Of a DNA stretch of 64,000 nt, positions 7,815-18,158 are shown one piece after another. The position numbers were made by a program, and so were the translations under genes. Origin of the DNA: Aliidiomarina iranensis (GTDB taxonomy: Bacteria > Pseudomonadota > Gammaproteobacteria > Enterobacterales > Alteromonadaceae); contig NZ_PIPJ01000004.1 in assembly GCF_003987135.1 (NCBI RefSeq), forward strand, positions 1 to 64,000. The letters are read 5' to 3'. The notes under the pieces were generated by a model. The model saw only the letters and a list, made by a program, of their open reading frames with translations, was not told the DNA's origin and ran no database searches. Each line of letters starts with the position of its first letter. Position 1 is the stretch's first letter.

Positions 7815-9764
7815 ACCACTGCTTCGAATAACCCGTTGCTGCACTGCCTGCGCAAAAACCGCCGGCTTTGCAGCAACTAGGGTAAAGCGTTTACTCGCTC
7901 GAGTAATACCGGTATATACCAATTCACGTGTGAGCACAGGGTTAATTTCATCTGGCATCACAAGCACCGTATGGGCAAACTCAGAACCTTGTGATTTATG
8001 CACCGTGAGCGCGTAAACCGTTTCTACATCGCTCAACCGGCTCGGTAATACCCATTTAATGCGCCCATCTGCCTGTTCAAATACTACGCGTAACTTGCCG
8101 GTTTCTGGATCCCTGAGGGTTATGCCGATATCGCCATTCATTAAATTCAAAGTGTAGTTATTGCGTTGCACCATAACGGGCCGCCCCGCATACCATGATT
8201 TCGTTCGCCCTGGCGCGCGCGTAATAAGCCCCGCACTTTCGAGCCAATCGGCAACAACATCGTTGAGCCCCTGCACGCCCCAAGGGCCTTTGCGCAACGC
8301 TACTAGTAATTGGAAACTGCGATGAGCGGTGAGCACCTCTCTTGCCCACTGATCGCGAGCAACCATTTCGGTATCGCTCTCGGTAATTTGCCCGAGATAA
8401 GCACGATAGCCTTGCACCACTAATTTTCGCAAGGCCGCGAAATCGTTGGCCTGCCCACTTTCTTTAGCGCTAGGGCTCAGTAATTCGATATCAGCAAAGG
8501 CAGCGAATAGCGATTCAGAGCCTCCTCGCAAACGCTGAATATCACCGGCATTTACTGCACGGGCCAAGTTTCCTATGCCGGAATCAGCACCAAAACGGTG
8601 GCTTTCCCGCAGCATTACGGTTGCTTGGTTATACATACTTGGCGCTTCTTCGCCCTCACTGGCATGACTCTCACTGGCATAGCTAGCGCTGCCACCAAAA
8701 GCAGCTAAGCTATGGGGCGTGTAAGGCTGTAACATTGCTAGGGTGTTTGTGCTGTAGCGCCCTTCTTCCGCACCCTTACACAGATCACCAAGCACGGAGC
8801 CGGCTTCTACCGAAGCCAATTGATCTTTATCGCCCAGCAAAATTAATTGGGTATTCGCAGGCAGCGCATTCATTAATGCAGCCATCATTTCTAAATCCAC
8901 CATGGAGGCTTCGTCTACTACCACTACATCGGCAGGCAACGGATTCTCACCTGAATGCTTAAAAGATCGGCGAAATGGCCGTGCACCAAGCATTTTATGT
9001 AGTGTGGTTACTTCAGTGGGTATGCCTTTTTGCATGGTTTCGGGAAGCCTATTGATAGCGCCCGAAATCGATTCGGTTAACCGTGCTGCGGCTTTGCCTG
9101 TGGGCGCCGCCAGTAAAATACGTAGGTTATCGCCATATTTTTGCCGCAAAATAGCTAGTAACCGCACCACCGTAGTTGTTTTACCCGTGCCTGGGCCGCC
9201 GGTAATAATCGCGAATTTGCGTTGTGCTGCCATTGCGCATGCCAAAGCTTGCCAATCGATACTCGAATCATTCGATTCTGCAAAAACTCGTTTTAACAAT
9301 TCAGCTAAGGGTGGTTCGGAATCATTCGCTATTGGCATTTGAATGCGCGTTTGGATCGCCTCGGCCACACCTTGTTCCGCTTTCCAAAGCCGCGCTAAAT
9401 AGAGCCTACCGGCTGCATACACCAACGGTTTTTCAACGCTTTCGGTGTTTTTCTCCATACACTGAACCCAATCGCTTTGCTGTAATGCAGCAGCAATCGC
9501 CTTCGGCTCCAGCCAAAGTTTCAAATCATCTGGTAGCGCGAATCCTAATACGAAATCGGGCGTGTGCTGCAGCTCCTCAATGCGCAAACAACTGTGGCCC
9601 CGGCCATACTGATGGCTCACTAAGCAACACAATAACCAACATAATGGGTTTTCTTCCGCCTCAAGCTTATGCAAAGTGCTCGGAAGCTCCGTATCAATCG
9701 GCCGTAAGCTTCGTTCGGCTGCAGCCTGCCGCAACCATGCTTGTAAAGTATTCATAGCGCTCAT
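7809..9764 (-). CDS. recD: Exodeoxyribonuclease V subunit alpha (RecD helicase)
   Basis: 651-residue 5'-3' helicase subunit of RecBCD, which processes double-strand breaks for homologous recombination. The Walker A 'GGPGTGKTTT' is at about residues 188-197 and the Walker B-type 'VVVDEASMVD' at about 280. The C-terminal UvrD-like part has 'ALTVHKSQGSEF' and 'ELVYTGITRA'. Some 50 residues around 350-400 are a less conserved linker containing Ser/Ala/Glu repeats. The ATG at 9764 overlaps the recB stop codon (ATGA), so it is translationally coupled as the third gene of recC-recB-recD. Confidence 0.96.
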   Translation of the reverse strand: MSAMNTLQAWLRQAAAERSLRPIDTELPSTLHKLEAEENPLCWLLCCLVSHQYGRGHSCLRIEELQHTPDFVLGFALPDDLKLWLEPKAIAAALQQSDWVQCMEKNTESVEKPLVYAAGRLYLARLWKAEQGVAEAIQTRIQMPIANDSEPPLAELLKRVFAESNDSSIDWQALACAMAAQRKFAIITGGPGTGKTTTVVRLLAILRQKYGDNLRILLAAPTGKAAARLTESISGAINRLPETMQKGIPTEVTTLHKMLGARPFRRSFKHSGENPLPADVVVVDEASMVDLEMMAALMNALPANTQLILLGDKDQLASVEAGSVLGDLCKGAEEGRYSTNTLAMLQPYTPHSLAAFGGSASYASESHASEGEEAPSMYNQATVMLRESHRFGADSGIGNLARAVNAGDIQRLRGGSESLFAAFADIELLSPSAKESGQANDFAALRKLVVQGYRAYLGQITESDTEMVARDQWAREVLTAHRSFQLLVALRKGPWGVQGLNDVVADWLESAGLITRAPGRTKSWYAGRPVMVQRNNYTLNLMNGDIGITLRDPETGKLRVVFEQADGRIKWVLPSRLSDVETVYALTVHKSQGSEFAHTVLVMPDEINPVLTRELVYTGITRASKRFTLVAAKPAVFAQAVQQRVIRSSGL

Positions 9765-12700
9765 TGCTGGGCCTCCGAACGAAACAATGCCTCAAGTTCA
9801 TGCAGTAACGCTAAATCAGGCGCTAACACACACTGCCCCGCGCTTGGTTCTCGAATAAACCAGTACATGCCACCACCCAGATAATCAGCCATACGTTCGC
9901 TGTAATCGGGAATTCGCGCTTTCAACAAGCGGTGCAACGCAAACAAATACAAGCTGGCTTGCACATCGTAGCGCTTCTCTAGCATCGCTTTCATCATCGC
10001 GCTCTCGGTATAGGCATGATGATCCGCGCCTAGCCAATTAGATTTATAATCACACACCCAATAACGCCCCGATTGATCTTGATACGTTAAATCAATAAAG
10101 CCCTTGAGCATGCCATTCAGATGTTCGTTTAATAGCGCTGGGCGAGCCTTTCCGGGCCAGAAGTAGCGGCTTATCACGCGATCTAAATCAGCCGCTTTTA
10201 CATTGTTTACTTCCAGCCAGAACTCCATTTCCGCAACAGTAACCGCAAGCCTGTTCAACGCTTCACCGCTGGTAGCTAGAGGCACTGTGGTTAATTGCCG
10301 CAACCATTGCTGCAAAGTTTCGCTGTGTTCATCCCAACCGCGTTGCTGTAAGCGGCGATTCACCGAAACTTCAAGTTCTGGTAGTGCCGATTCGGCAAAC
10401 TTGTGTGCGGCCGCGATTTCCAAAATGTTATGCAAAAAAGTACCCGCACCCGCACCGCGAGGAAATGCGTGAATTCCCTCTAAGCTAGAATCGCTTGCCG
10501 CCGTATTTAACATTGGCATTGGCGTTTGGCTTTGCAAATCATCATCTTGATATTGCTCTTGCGTAGCGGTATCCGGTGCTTCCGGCACATAAATCGCGCC
10601 TGTTCGTAACGCCGAATAACTTGCTATCCACCAATGTTCGTTGTGCACCGGCCGCGCTAACCGCAAGGCAGGCTGCCCCGAAGTGGCATCGAGATCCGGT
10701 GAATATGCCTGAAAACTCGGTGTGCTCTCGTGATGCCAAGGCAGCTTCGCTAATGCAGTTTTTAAATCGGCCGCATTTGGTTTTGTTGGCAAACCGAGAA
10801 GCGCTCCCAAACCACTTCGATCGATTGTGCTGTAATGTGCGGGGCCATCGCGATAAGCACCAATGCCCAGCCAGCAGGCATAAACTGGCCGTGTCAGCGC
10901 TACATAGAGTAATCGAATGTCTTCTTGTAGCCGCTCATTATCGGCTCGGGCAACGGCTTCGGCATCGGGTTCGAGCTCAACAACCGATTGACCTTTGCTG
11001 CTTTCTGTTTCTTCATTGCTCGTTTCGCCATTTGCCATTTCGTAGTAGCGCACCGAACGTTTGGCGTTAACGGCTTTGTGGCCACAAATAAACGGCAGAA
11101 ATACCAGGTTGTATTGCAGCCCCTTAGCCTTGTGTATGGTGATCACTTTTATGCGCTCAGCATCACTTTCCAGCCGTTGCACAAGCTCCTCGTTACTGCT
11201 GATACCCTCAATTTGTTGAGCAAACCAGCGCATTAATCCGGTTTCGCCATCACGTTGGCTACTTTCTTGTTGCAGCAACTCAGCCAAATGCAGCATGTTA
11301 GTGAGTGTTCGCTCACCCGAATCACTTTGCAACCAAAACTGCGGTAATTCGAAAGCATGTAACCAAGCGCGAATCATGGGCAATACCCCTTGATAACGCC
11401 AAATATCTTTAAACTCACGAACACGATCGGTTATGGTTTCCCAAGCCTGTTCATCTTCTAGCCAATGGCTCAAGGTACTATCGCTTTGCCCCGATAACCG
11501 TAAAAGTAAAGCGGCGCGCAATCGCGTTTCATTTTCTGGCGAATACACCGCTTGTAGCCAGCTCAACATGGTGTCGGCTTCTTCGGTAGCAAAAATCGAA
11601 TCTTTATCCGACATATAAACAGATCGCAAGGAACGCGCATTTAAGGCATCGCGAATTACTTTTGCTTCATTGCGGTCGCGCACTAAGATGGCTATATCGG
11701 CGGGTGTTACTGCTTGCAGGCGCGCATCGCTCTGAGCAGTTGCATCGCTCTGGGCAGTTTCATCGCTCTGGGCAGTTTCATCGCTCTGGGCAGTTGCATC
11801 GCTCTGGGCAGTTCCAAAGCCAACGGCTGAATTATTTAACAGGGCGGCAATGCGATCGGCACAGGCGTTGGCCATTTGTTGTTGGTAATCGGCTTTACGA
11901 AGATTTTCTACGGCCTCATCCACCAACCAATAGTTGAGTGCTGGGATGGGCGCACTGTTCTCAACCAATTCAGTATTTTTCCCGGCAGCTGCCACAGCAT
12001 AAAATGGCAGCGGATTATTCCCCGCACGCGCAAAGCCAAAAGCGCCCGATTCTTGCTCTTCCGCGGCAATAAACAGCGCATTTACCGATTCCACTAAAGC
12101 CTGAGTGGAGCGGTAATTCTTCGGCAAATTGTAATGCTGGCCTGCGGTTATTGCCCGCGCATTCAAATAGGTATACAAATCGGCACCGCGAAAACTATAA
12201 ATAGCTTGTTTTGGGTCGCCTACTAAAACTAGGCCATACTCAGAACTGGTAACATTGGGATATATTTTTTGAAAAATACCAAACTGCACCGCATCGGTAT
12301 CTTGAAACTCATCCACCATTGCCATCGGAAACTGCTGGCGAATGCGCTCGGCAAGTGCTTCACCACCTTCTCGATGCAGGGCGCTGTGCAGCCGCGTTAG
12401 TAAATCATCGAAACCAAGTTCGGCGCGCTGCTGCTTACGCTTCTGAAATTCATTCACAAACCATTCAGCGGCATGATGCAACACGGTTAAATTTAACTTT
12501 GGCTGCGCCTCTATAAGCACAACTAAATCTTTGAAAGCAGCAAATAAGGGGTGCTCAGGCGCAGTAAACTTTGCCTTAGTACCCGCTATCAAATTCTCGC
12601 TATTGTATTTAGTAATGAGCTTCTGAGTATCCGAATCGAGCGGATCAAACTGCTCAGGATGCGTAATCCAACTCACAAGTTGTGGCCGCTCTGCTTCTTG

Positions 12701-13570
12701 CCAGCCTTTTTCGCGGAACTTATTTTTGTTGATCGTGCCTTTTTCAAAAGCCTCATCTAATGCAGCTAAGGCCTCCGAACTCAATACTTCTCGCACGTGC
12801 ATGGCACACTGATCGATTTTTGCTAGCCATGTTTGCAAGGTTTCCCCTGCGCGTTCTGGCGTTTGCGCCGGCGGTAATGGCGTTCCCCCGGCGCGGAATG
12901 CCAAGCCATCGCTGCCTGCACCTAACCAGGGCTGAATCGCTTGATACAGGGCTTCTGGTGATTGTGCAATCGAGGCAAAATGTTGTAAAACTCGGCTATC
13001 GGCCAACGGATATAAAAAATAGCGCCAATAATCTCGAGTGATTTGTAAGCTAAGTTCGCGCAAATCTTTATTCATGGTTTGCGCAAACGCCGTACCGGCA
13101 TCAAAGGCATGCTCGCTTAACATCCGCTGACACCAACCATGAATGGTGAAAATCGCGGCTTCATCCATCCATTCGGCAGCCAACTGCAATTGCGCCGCAC
13201 ATTGGGCGTATTCACTTTCCGCATAATCCGCAACGATATTTGCCAGCACCGCATCGGGTGTTTGCTTACCACGAAATACTTGCGCAGCATCCACAAGGCG
13301 CTGGCGAATTCTATCGCGAAGCTCCTCAGTAGCGGCTTTAGTGAAAGTAACAACGAGAATATCGGGCGGCAAAAGTGCTTTGCCATTAGCGGGCTGATTC
13401 GCCAGGTTACCGTGGCCGAGCACAAGGCGCACATAAAGAGCAGCCAAGGTAAATGTTTTACCTGTGCCCGCGCTTGCTTCAATCAGGCGCATGCCTTGCA
13501 ACGGAAAACTCTCTGGGCTCAACGAAGGCGCACTGTGTTTGTTTCCCTGCTGGCTTATGTGCTGGCTCAT
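9761..13570 (-). CDS. recB: Exodeoxyribonuclease V subunit beta (RecB helicase-nuclease)
   Basis: 1269 residues from the ATG at 13570, which has a near-perfect AAGGAGG site and overlaps the recC stop codon. An in-frame start 51 bp upstream is inside recC and unlikely. RecB supplies the 3'-5' SF1 helicase and the only nuclease of RecBCD. Visible motifs: Walker A 'ASAGTGKTF' near residue 35; UvrD-type 'MVDEFQDTDAVQF'; 'VGDPKQAIYSFRGAD'; 'VITIHKAKGLQYN'; and the C-terminal nuclease 'FIDLTYQDQSGRYWVCDYKSN'. Between the helicase motifs it carries five tandem copies of a six-residue unit (T-A-Q-S-D-A/E) encoded by an 18-bp repeat, probably a flexible insert. Confidence 0.96.
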   Translation of the reverse strand: MSQHISQQGNKHSAPSLSPESFPLQGMRLIEASAGTGKTFTLAALYVRLVLGHGNLANQPANGKALLPPDILVVTFTKAATEELRDRIRQRLVDAAQVFRGKQTPDAVLANIVADYAESEYAQCAAQLQLAAEWMDEAAIFTIHGWCQRMLSEHAFDAGTAFAQTMNKDLRELSLQITRDYWRYFLYPLADSRVLQHFASIAQSPEALYQAIQPWLGAGSDGLAFRAGGTPLPPAQTPERAGETLQTWLAKIDQCAMHVREVLSSEALAALDEAFEKGTINKNKFREKGWQEAERPQLVSWITHPEQFDPLDSDTQKLITKYNSENLIAGTKAKFTAPEHPLFAAFKDLVVLIEAQPKLNLTVLHHAAEWFVNEFQKRKQQRAELGFDDLLTRLHSALHREGGEALAERIRQQFPMAMVDEFQDTDAVQFGIFQKIYPNVTSSEYGLVLVGDPKQAIYSFRGADLYTYLNARAITAGQHYNLPKNYRSTQALVESVNALFIAAEEQESGAFGFARAGNNPLPFYAVAAAGKNTELVENSAPIPALNYWLVDEAVENLRKADYQQQMANACADRIAALLNNSAVGFGTAQSDATAQSDETAQSDETAQSDATAQSDARLQAVTPADIAILVRDRNEAKVIRDALNARSLRSVYMSDKDSIFATEEADTMLSWLQAVYSPENETRLRAALLLRLSGQSDSTLSHWLEDEQAWETITDRVREFKDIWRYQGVLPMIRAWLHAFELPQFWLQSDSGERTLTNMLHLAELLQQESSQRDGETGLMRWFAQQIEGISSNEELVQRLESDAERIKVITIHKAKGLQYNLVFLPFICGHKAVNAKRSVRYYEMANGETSNEETESSKGQSVVELEPDAEAVARADNERLQEDIRLLYVALTRPVYACWLGIGAYRDGPAHYSTIDRSGLGALLGLPTKPNAADLKTALAKLPWHHESTPSFQAYSPDLDATSGQPALRLARPVHNEHWWIASYSALRTGAIYVPEAPDTATQEQYQDDDLQSQTPMPMLNTAASDSSLEGIHAFPRGAGAGTFLHNILEIAAAHKFAESALPELEVSVNRRLQQRGWDEHSETLQQWLRQLTTVPLATSGEALNRLAVTVAEMEFWLEVNNVKAADLDRVISRYFWPGKARPALLNEHLNGMLKGFIDLTYQDQSGRYWVCDYKSNWLGADHHAYTESAMMKAMLEKRYDVQASLYLFALHRLLKARIPDYSERMADYLGGGMYWFIREPSAGQCVLAPDLALLHELEALFRSEAQQ
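11725..11814 (-). repeat. 18-bp tandem repeat inside recB
   Basis: Five head-to-tail copies of an 18-bp unit (catcgctctgggcagttt type) differing at one or two positions. They are in frame and add thirty residues of Thr-Ala-Gln-Ser-Asp-Ala/Glu to RecB between helicase motifs. The near identity of the copies suggests recent expansion. Confidence 0.95.
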
Positions 13571-16500
13571 AACGTTGCCTCCTTGCTTGCCATTACCGGC
13601 GCATACAGGGCTTCCGCCCATTCGGCCAAACCCGCCGCCGTTAACTCAGCATAAGAACCATAATAACGCGCCAGCTCAGGCGATTTTTGTAACTCACCGG
13701 AAAACTTAAAATCGCCCTCATAAGCTTGCTCAGCATTACCGCCGGTTAGCAAAGTAAAAGCCGTTTTTAATGCTACCGGTAAAGGCCGCGCTAAACCTTG
13801 CTGCCAGCATTCTACAACAGCGGTTAACTGCGCATGCGCTTCAGCCTGCGGCTTAGCTGCGAGCACTATGCGGCTATCTAAGCCATACTGCCAAATGTTA
13901 AGGCGATGGCCGGCCGCATTCGCTATTAACTGCTGTAACCATGCATCAATGAGCTGATGCCATTTCGGCTGGCCTTTTTCGCGAATAGCCGTTGGGCGAG
14001 CAAAAACAAAGGCATGCTCTCCATTTTTATCAACATAGAGCTGATCTAACTCGGTTACCAACTGGTGGCCATTGGTGCTCAACGACACCTGAATATTCTC
14101 GGTTGCGGGTACCCAATCGCGTTGATCATCAACCACTCGATTCATCACCACCTGCACTTCGCGCCGCAAATTTGCCTTGGTATTTGCACCAAATGCCGCA
14201 AAAGGAAGGAGGCCCTCCGCTTCAATCGCCGCAATTTCATGATTTAATGCATCCATTGCTTGCTGATCAAAGTTGTGGTGATTTTGCTTCAGCAATCGCT
14301 GTAAAATACGATTCTTCAAAATATAGGCCTTTAGCCCATCAAGCCCAAAAGGTTCATCATCATCGAGTACTAAATCATCTTGATAATCACGCGCCCGAAA
14401 ACGCTCAGCCATAAAATAACGAACTGGGTTTCGAAGAAACTTTTGTAACCCTGCTAGTGATAATTCTGGTAGATCCGTTTTCAATTCAGTATTCAAATTA
14501 TTCTGTATCGTTGGCTGCTCTTGCCAGTTGTGGGTTTGCTCCCACTCTTGCGCATAAGTGGCAAAATCGCCGTTAAAATAGGCGCGTGAGAATGGCTGCA
14601 ACGGATATTCATGGGTAAGCACCGGTAATACCTCACCGCCTTCCGCGCACCAACCTTGTGCGATCATATCCCGCAGCTGGTTCACTAATACGCTAGCTGG
14701 TTTTTCACTATTATCCCGATCACTACGCCCCACCCAACTTAAATACAGGGCACTACGCGCACTCAGCAGAGCCTCGAGAAATAAATAGCGATCATCATCG
14801 CGCCGTGAACGATCGCCGGCGCGATAATTTAAACTCATTAAATCAAAATCATCCGGCCTGCGGCTGCGCGGGTACTCACCATCGTTTAGGCCCAAAATGT
14901 AAATTCGTTTAAATGGAATGGCTCGCATGGGCAGCAGCGTAGAAAATGTAATTTTACCGGCCAAGAATTTTTGGCTCAATCCGCTTTGTTCCGCTTCCGC
15001 CAACCACGCATCGCGAATCACTGCTAAACTTAGCTTACCATCAAATTCACCGGCTAATACGGCATCGCTTAAACGCTCTAACGCTTCGTTTAGCTGCACG
15101 TATAAGCGTTCATCGGTGTCGTCTTGCACATCAAAAAAGGTAGTGAGTAAATTATCGTTGCCATTCAGCAAGTTTTGCCAATCGGCAAAGGTTCGCTCGG
15201 GTTCGGCTGCAAGTGTTTGCGTCCAGTGTTTTAACTGTTGAATAAACTGCAAAACTGGCCCTAAATCGGCCGCACTCAAACCACCAATTTCGGCGTAGGG
15301 CAAAGACCCTCGCCATTGGCCATGTTCACCCATGGCGTAGCCTAAAAGCATTCGTTCTATCGCAAACGCCCAGCTAAAGGCATTGCCCATTGCCGCCAAA
15401 TCAAACACGCGCCTGTGCTCTGCATCGATACCCCAGCGCGCACCTGCCTCGGTGAGCCAAAGGCGAAGCTGTGGAAGCACTTCAGGTTGTAACTGCAAGC
15501 GGCGTTGAATGGCTGGAACATCCAGTAAATCAAACACCTCATTTAACGTTACCCGTTGTTCAGGCAACGAAAGCAAGTATTCCAATGCAATTAGCAATGG
15601 CACCCTACCGCGGTTTGCTTGATCCGCCAGCGAATAGGGTAAGTAGCGTTCATCATCGCTATGAATACGGCCAAATACTGCATTAATATGAGGTGCATAA
15701 TCGCCGATATCGGGTGTCATGATAATAATATCGCGAGCCCGCAACGTTGAATCGGCAGCAAATGCCGCAAGTAAGTTATCTTGTAAAACCTCCACTTCCC
15801 GCTGCCTGCTATGGCAACGATGAAAGCTAATGCTCTGATCTTCGGCACCTAACCTACGAGGCTCCCTTGGCAGCGCGTTGAGCTCAAGAATATCGTGCTG
15901 AATCTGGTGCAGCAGTGGCCACTCTGGTTGGCTTTGCTCTGGTTCACTTTGCTCTGGTTGGTTTTGCAGGGAAACGCCATCGGCTGGTACGAATGCTCCC
16001 GTGGCCGGGTTAAAAAATACATTAATACGATCGCCAAACCACGCTTGATAACGCTCAGGCTCATCAAACTCATCAATTAAACTCAAATAATCGCGCGCCT
16101 GTTTGCCTAAGCTTGCTAATAAGGGCGGCGCATGCAGGTACAAATCTTCATTGTTGATAACCGCGGGTAACCCAGGCTTACGTTGTTGCCGTTTTTGTTG
16201 TCGCCGAATCTCATCTTTTGCAGTAGTGATATCACCCCAAAAGTGCCGACACGGATTCAACACCGCAAGCACTACTTGCGTATGTTTACCAAGTGCTGCT
16301 AGAAGCTCAAGTGTTTGCTTTGGTAAGGATGAGATACCAAACACAATAACTCTTTCAGGCAACGCAATTGAATGCATATCACCCGCCTGAAGTTTCGCCA
16401 GCGCTTTATTGTGCACATCCGCGCGGCTGGAAAAAGCCATGGCTTGCGAGCGCCCCTGTAAATCATTTCGGAGCATCCGCCACAGCGCCGGCTGCCACAA

Positions 16501-17085
16501 TTGTTCTGTGGGCAGGGCAAACTCCAAACCGGCATTTTGGGCAGCGCTTGCCAATTCTTGATCAAAATCGGCACCATTCAGTTCCGCACGGGTGAGCACA
16601 TCAGCGCCTTGGCTCCAACGTTGCAGCCAATCGGCGCGATACACTTGATACTGATCATATAAATCAGCCAACCGCGCAGCAAGGTGATAGCGTTTTCTAC
16701 CATCGGTATCATCCTCTAGGTAGCGTGCTAAGGGCGCAAACACATCACCGGTTAAATCTGGCAACAAACGTAAAATACGCCAGGTTAAATTGCCTTTATC
16801 GTAAGGCAAGGAAACCGGGATATCTTCGCCAAGAACGGAACGATACAAGCGCCAAACGAATTGGTTTGGGAGTTCAACACGAATACCCGCAGCAACGCCC
16901 GGGTGGCCATCATCGGTGCTGGCTAACGCCATTTTCAACCACTGAGCGATACCGTTGCTTTGCACCAACATGTGTTCTTCACCCAGCGGCGAAATGGGGT
17001 ATTCAGCCATCCACTGCACTAACACTTCGCGCAAGTTTTCAAGCTGATTACCATGAAGAACCATAAAAGCCGGTGTTAAACTCAT
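13567..17085 (-). CDS. recC: Exodeoxyribonuclease V subunit gamma (RecC)
   Basis: 1172 residues, about the E. coli length. RecC is the Chi-recognition and scaffold subunit of RecBCD and folds like an inactivated helicase-nuclease. N-terminal 'FMVLHGNQLENLREVL', 'MLVQSNGIAQWLKM' and 'IRVELPNQFVWRLYR' are strongly RecC-like, as is 'RIYILGLNDGEYPR'. It is the first gene of recC-recB-recD, and its TGA overlaps the recB ATG. A 15-bp tandem triplication encodes E/P/Q-rich residues at about 374-388. A further 15-bp tandem repeat lies just upstream of the gene. Confidence 0.96.
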   Translation of the reverse strand: MSLTPAFMVLHGNQLENLREVLVQWMAEYPISPLGEEHMLVQSNGIAQWLKMALASTDDGHPGVAAGIRVELPNQFVWRLYRSVLGEDIPVSLPYDKGNLTWRILRLLPDLTGDVFAPLARYLEDDTDGRKRYHLAARLADLYDQYQVYRADWLQRWSQGADVLTRAELNGADFDQELASAAQNAGLEFALPTEQLWQPALWRMLRNDLQGRSQAMAFSSRADVHNKALAKLQAGDMHSIALPERVIVFGISSLPKQTLELLAALGKHTQVVLAVLNPCRHFWGDITTAKDEIRRQQKRQQRKPGLPAVINNEDLYLHAPPLLASLGKQARDYLSLIDEFDEPERYQAWFGDRINVFFNPATGAFVPADGVSLQNQPEQSEPEQSQPEWPLLHQIQHDILELNALPREPRRLGAEDQSISFHRCHSRQREVEVLQDNLLAAFAADSTLRARDIIIMTPDIGDYAPHINAVFGRIHSDDERYLPYSLADQANRGRVPLLIALEYLLSLPEQRVTLNEVFDLLDVPAIQRRLQLQPEVLPQLRLWLTEAGARWGIDAEHRRVFDLAAMGNAFSWAFAIERMLLGYAMGEHGQWRGSLPYAEIGGLSAADLGPVLQFIQQLKHWTQTLAAEPERTFADWQNLLNGNDNLLTTFFDVQDDTDERLYVQLNEALERLSDAVLAGEFDGKLSLAVIRDAWLAEAEQSGLSQKFLAGKITFSTLLPMRAIPFKRIYILGLNDGEYPRSRRPDDFDLMSLNYRAGDRSRRDDDRYLFLEALLSARSALYLSWVGRSDRDNSEKPASVLVNQLRDMIAQGWCAEGGEVLPVLTHEYPLQPFSRAYFNGDFATYAQEWEQTHNWQEQPTIQNNLNTELKTDLPELSLAGLQKFLRNPVRYFMAERFRARDYQDDLVLDDDEPFGLDGLKAYILKNRILQRLLKQNHHNFDQQAMDALNHEIAAIEAEGLLPFAAFGANTKANLRREVQVVMNRVVDDQRDWVPATENIQVSLSTNGHQLVTELDQLYVDKNGEHAFVFARPTAIREKGQPKWHQLIDAWLQQLIANAAGHRLNIWQYGLDSRIVLAAKPQAEAHAQLTAVVECWQQGLARPLPVALKTAFTLLTGGNAEQAYEGDFKFSGELQKSPELARYYGSYAELTAAGLAEWAEALYAPVMASKEATL
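15922..15966 (-). repeat. 15-bp tandem repeat inside recC
   Basis: Three copies of a 15-bp unit (ctctggttggctttg type), in frame and encoding Q-P/S-E-P/Q-E-type residues in a poorly conserved loop of RecC. Confidence 0.85.
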
Positions 17086-17115
17086 GAATATTCCTTTTAC
17101 CTATTAATCGCTATG

Positions 17116-17190
17116 CCTGAACTAAATGTGCCTGAGCTAAGCCTGCTTGAGCTATGTGTGCTTGAGCCATGTGTGCTTGAGCCATGTGTG
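17116..17190. repeat. 15-bp tandem repeat upstream of recC
   Basis: Five copies of a 15-bp unit (cttgagccatgtgtg type), the last two identical, in the 128-bp gap between the LysR gene end and recC. The array lies 30 bp or more upstream of the recC start on its 5' side, so it may sit in or near the recC promoter or leader. Confidence 0.85.
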
Positions 17191-17213
17191 CCTGAACTTT
17201 GGCACCACATAGC

Positions 17214-18152
17214 TTAACCCTCCAGTGCGTCGGTATCTGACGCGATCCCTGCCACACCCGCAGCTAAAGGCATCCGCTCTAACAAGAAATCAATTAAAAC
17301 ACGGACGGCCGGTAATAAGCCACGGCGATAAGGATATACCAAATGTAATTTACCCACCGGCATTTGCCAATTCGGTAACACCCGCACCAAACGCCCTTGC
17401 TTAACGTAATCACGGCAAAGATAGGTGGGCAGTGAAACAACCCCTTGATGTTGATAAGCAGCTTCGCGCAATACCCACAAATCATCGGTTATTAGCCGTG
17501 CTTGATATGACAGCACAAGGTTCTCGCCGTTATCACTGGTAAACGACCACTGGTACCGCCCTGAAGAATAGTGCATCGAAAGTGCAGGCCAGTTAACTAA
17601 ATCAGTGGGGTGTGTGGGCTCGCCATATTCAGCCACAAGCTCTGGGCTTGCGTACAGGGCTTGCCCAGAGGGTAAGAGCTCACGGCCGATTAACGAAGAT
17701 TCTTCCATTGTTGCGCGCACCCTCAGTGCTATATCTACTTGCTCTTCGATAAGGTTCACCGGTTTATTGGTCATCACTAAATCGATATTAACATCAGGGT
17801 AGCGCGCCATAAATTCCGGCAAAATTTGCACAAGTAACGATTGGCTGATGGCATAGGGGCTACTTAAGCGAACTTTACCACGAGGCTTTTCCTGAACAAA
17901 TTGAGTAACTTGCTCAGCAGCGTTTGCCGCCGCTACTACTGTTTGGCAATGCACAAGGAATTCTCGGCCAACATCGGTAAGATATAATTTTCGTGTTGTA
18001 CGATTTAAAAGCCGAACGCCTAGCTCAATCTCTAAATCGGCGATACGCCGGCTTAATGTAGATTTCGGAATGCCCAAGCTGCGAGCCGCCGAACTAAAAC
18101 TGCCATGTTCTACAACATGCGCAAACAACGCCAAATTTGTAATATCTTTCAT
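17214..18152 (-). CDS. LysR-family transcriptional regulator
   Basis: 312-residue LysR-type regulator. The N-terminal winged helix-turn-helix ('FAHVVEHGSFSSAARSLGIPKSTLSRRIADLE', about 10-41) is followed by the 'LGVRLLNRTTRKLYLTDVG' linker and a periplasmic-binding-like effector domain. It is transcribed divergently from an azoreductase gene 131 bp away, the standard layout for a LysR regulator controlling its neighbour. It probably senses a quinone, aromatic or electrophilic stress signal, inferred from the neighbour only. Confidence 0.93.
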   Translation of the reverse strand: MKDITNLALFAHVVEHGSFSSAARSLGIPKSTLSRRIADLEIELGVRLLNRTTRKLYLTDVGREFLVHCQTVVAAANAAEQVTQFVQEKPRGKVRLSSPYAISQSLLVQILPEFMARYPDVNIDLVMTNKPVNLIEEQVDIALRVRATMEESSLIGRELLPSGQALYASPELVAEYGEPTHPTDLVNWPALSMHYSSGRYQWSFTSDNGENLVLSYQARLITDDLWVLREAAYQHQGVVSLPTYLCRDYVKQGRLVRVLPNWQMPVGKLHLVYPYRRGLLPAVRVLIDFLLERMPLAAGVAGIASDTDALEG

Positions 18153-18158
18153 GTTATT

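Noticed and set aside
10576-11070. 164-residue plus-strand ORF opposite recB
   Set aside because: It lies wholly within conserved recB coding sequence, has no ribosome site and no recognisable domain. The many other long opposite-strand frames in recBCD, cusA and suf are likewise shadows.
11725-11814. CRISPR-like array
   Set aside because: The repeats are head-to-tail without spacers and stay in frame within recB.
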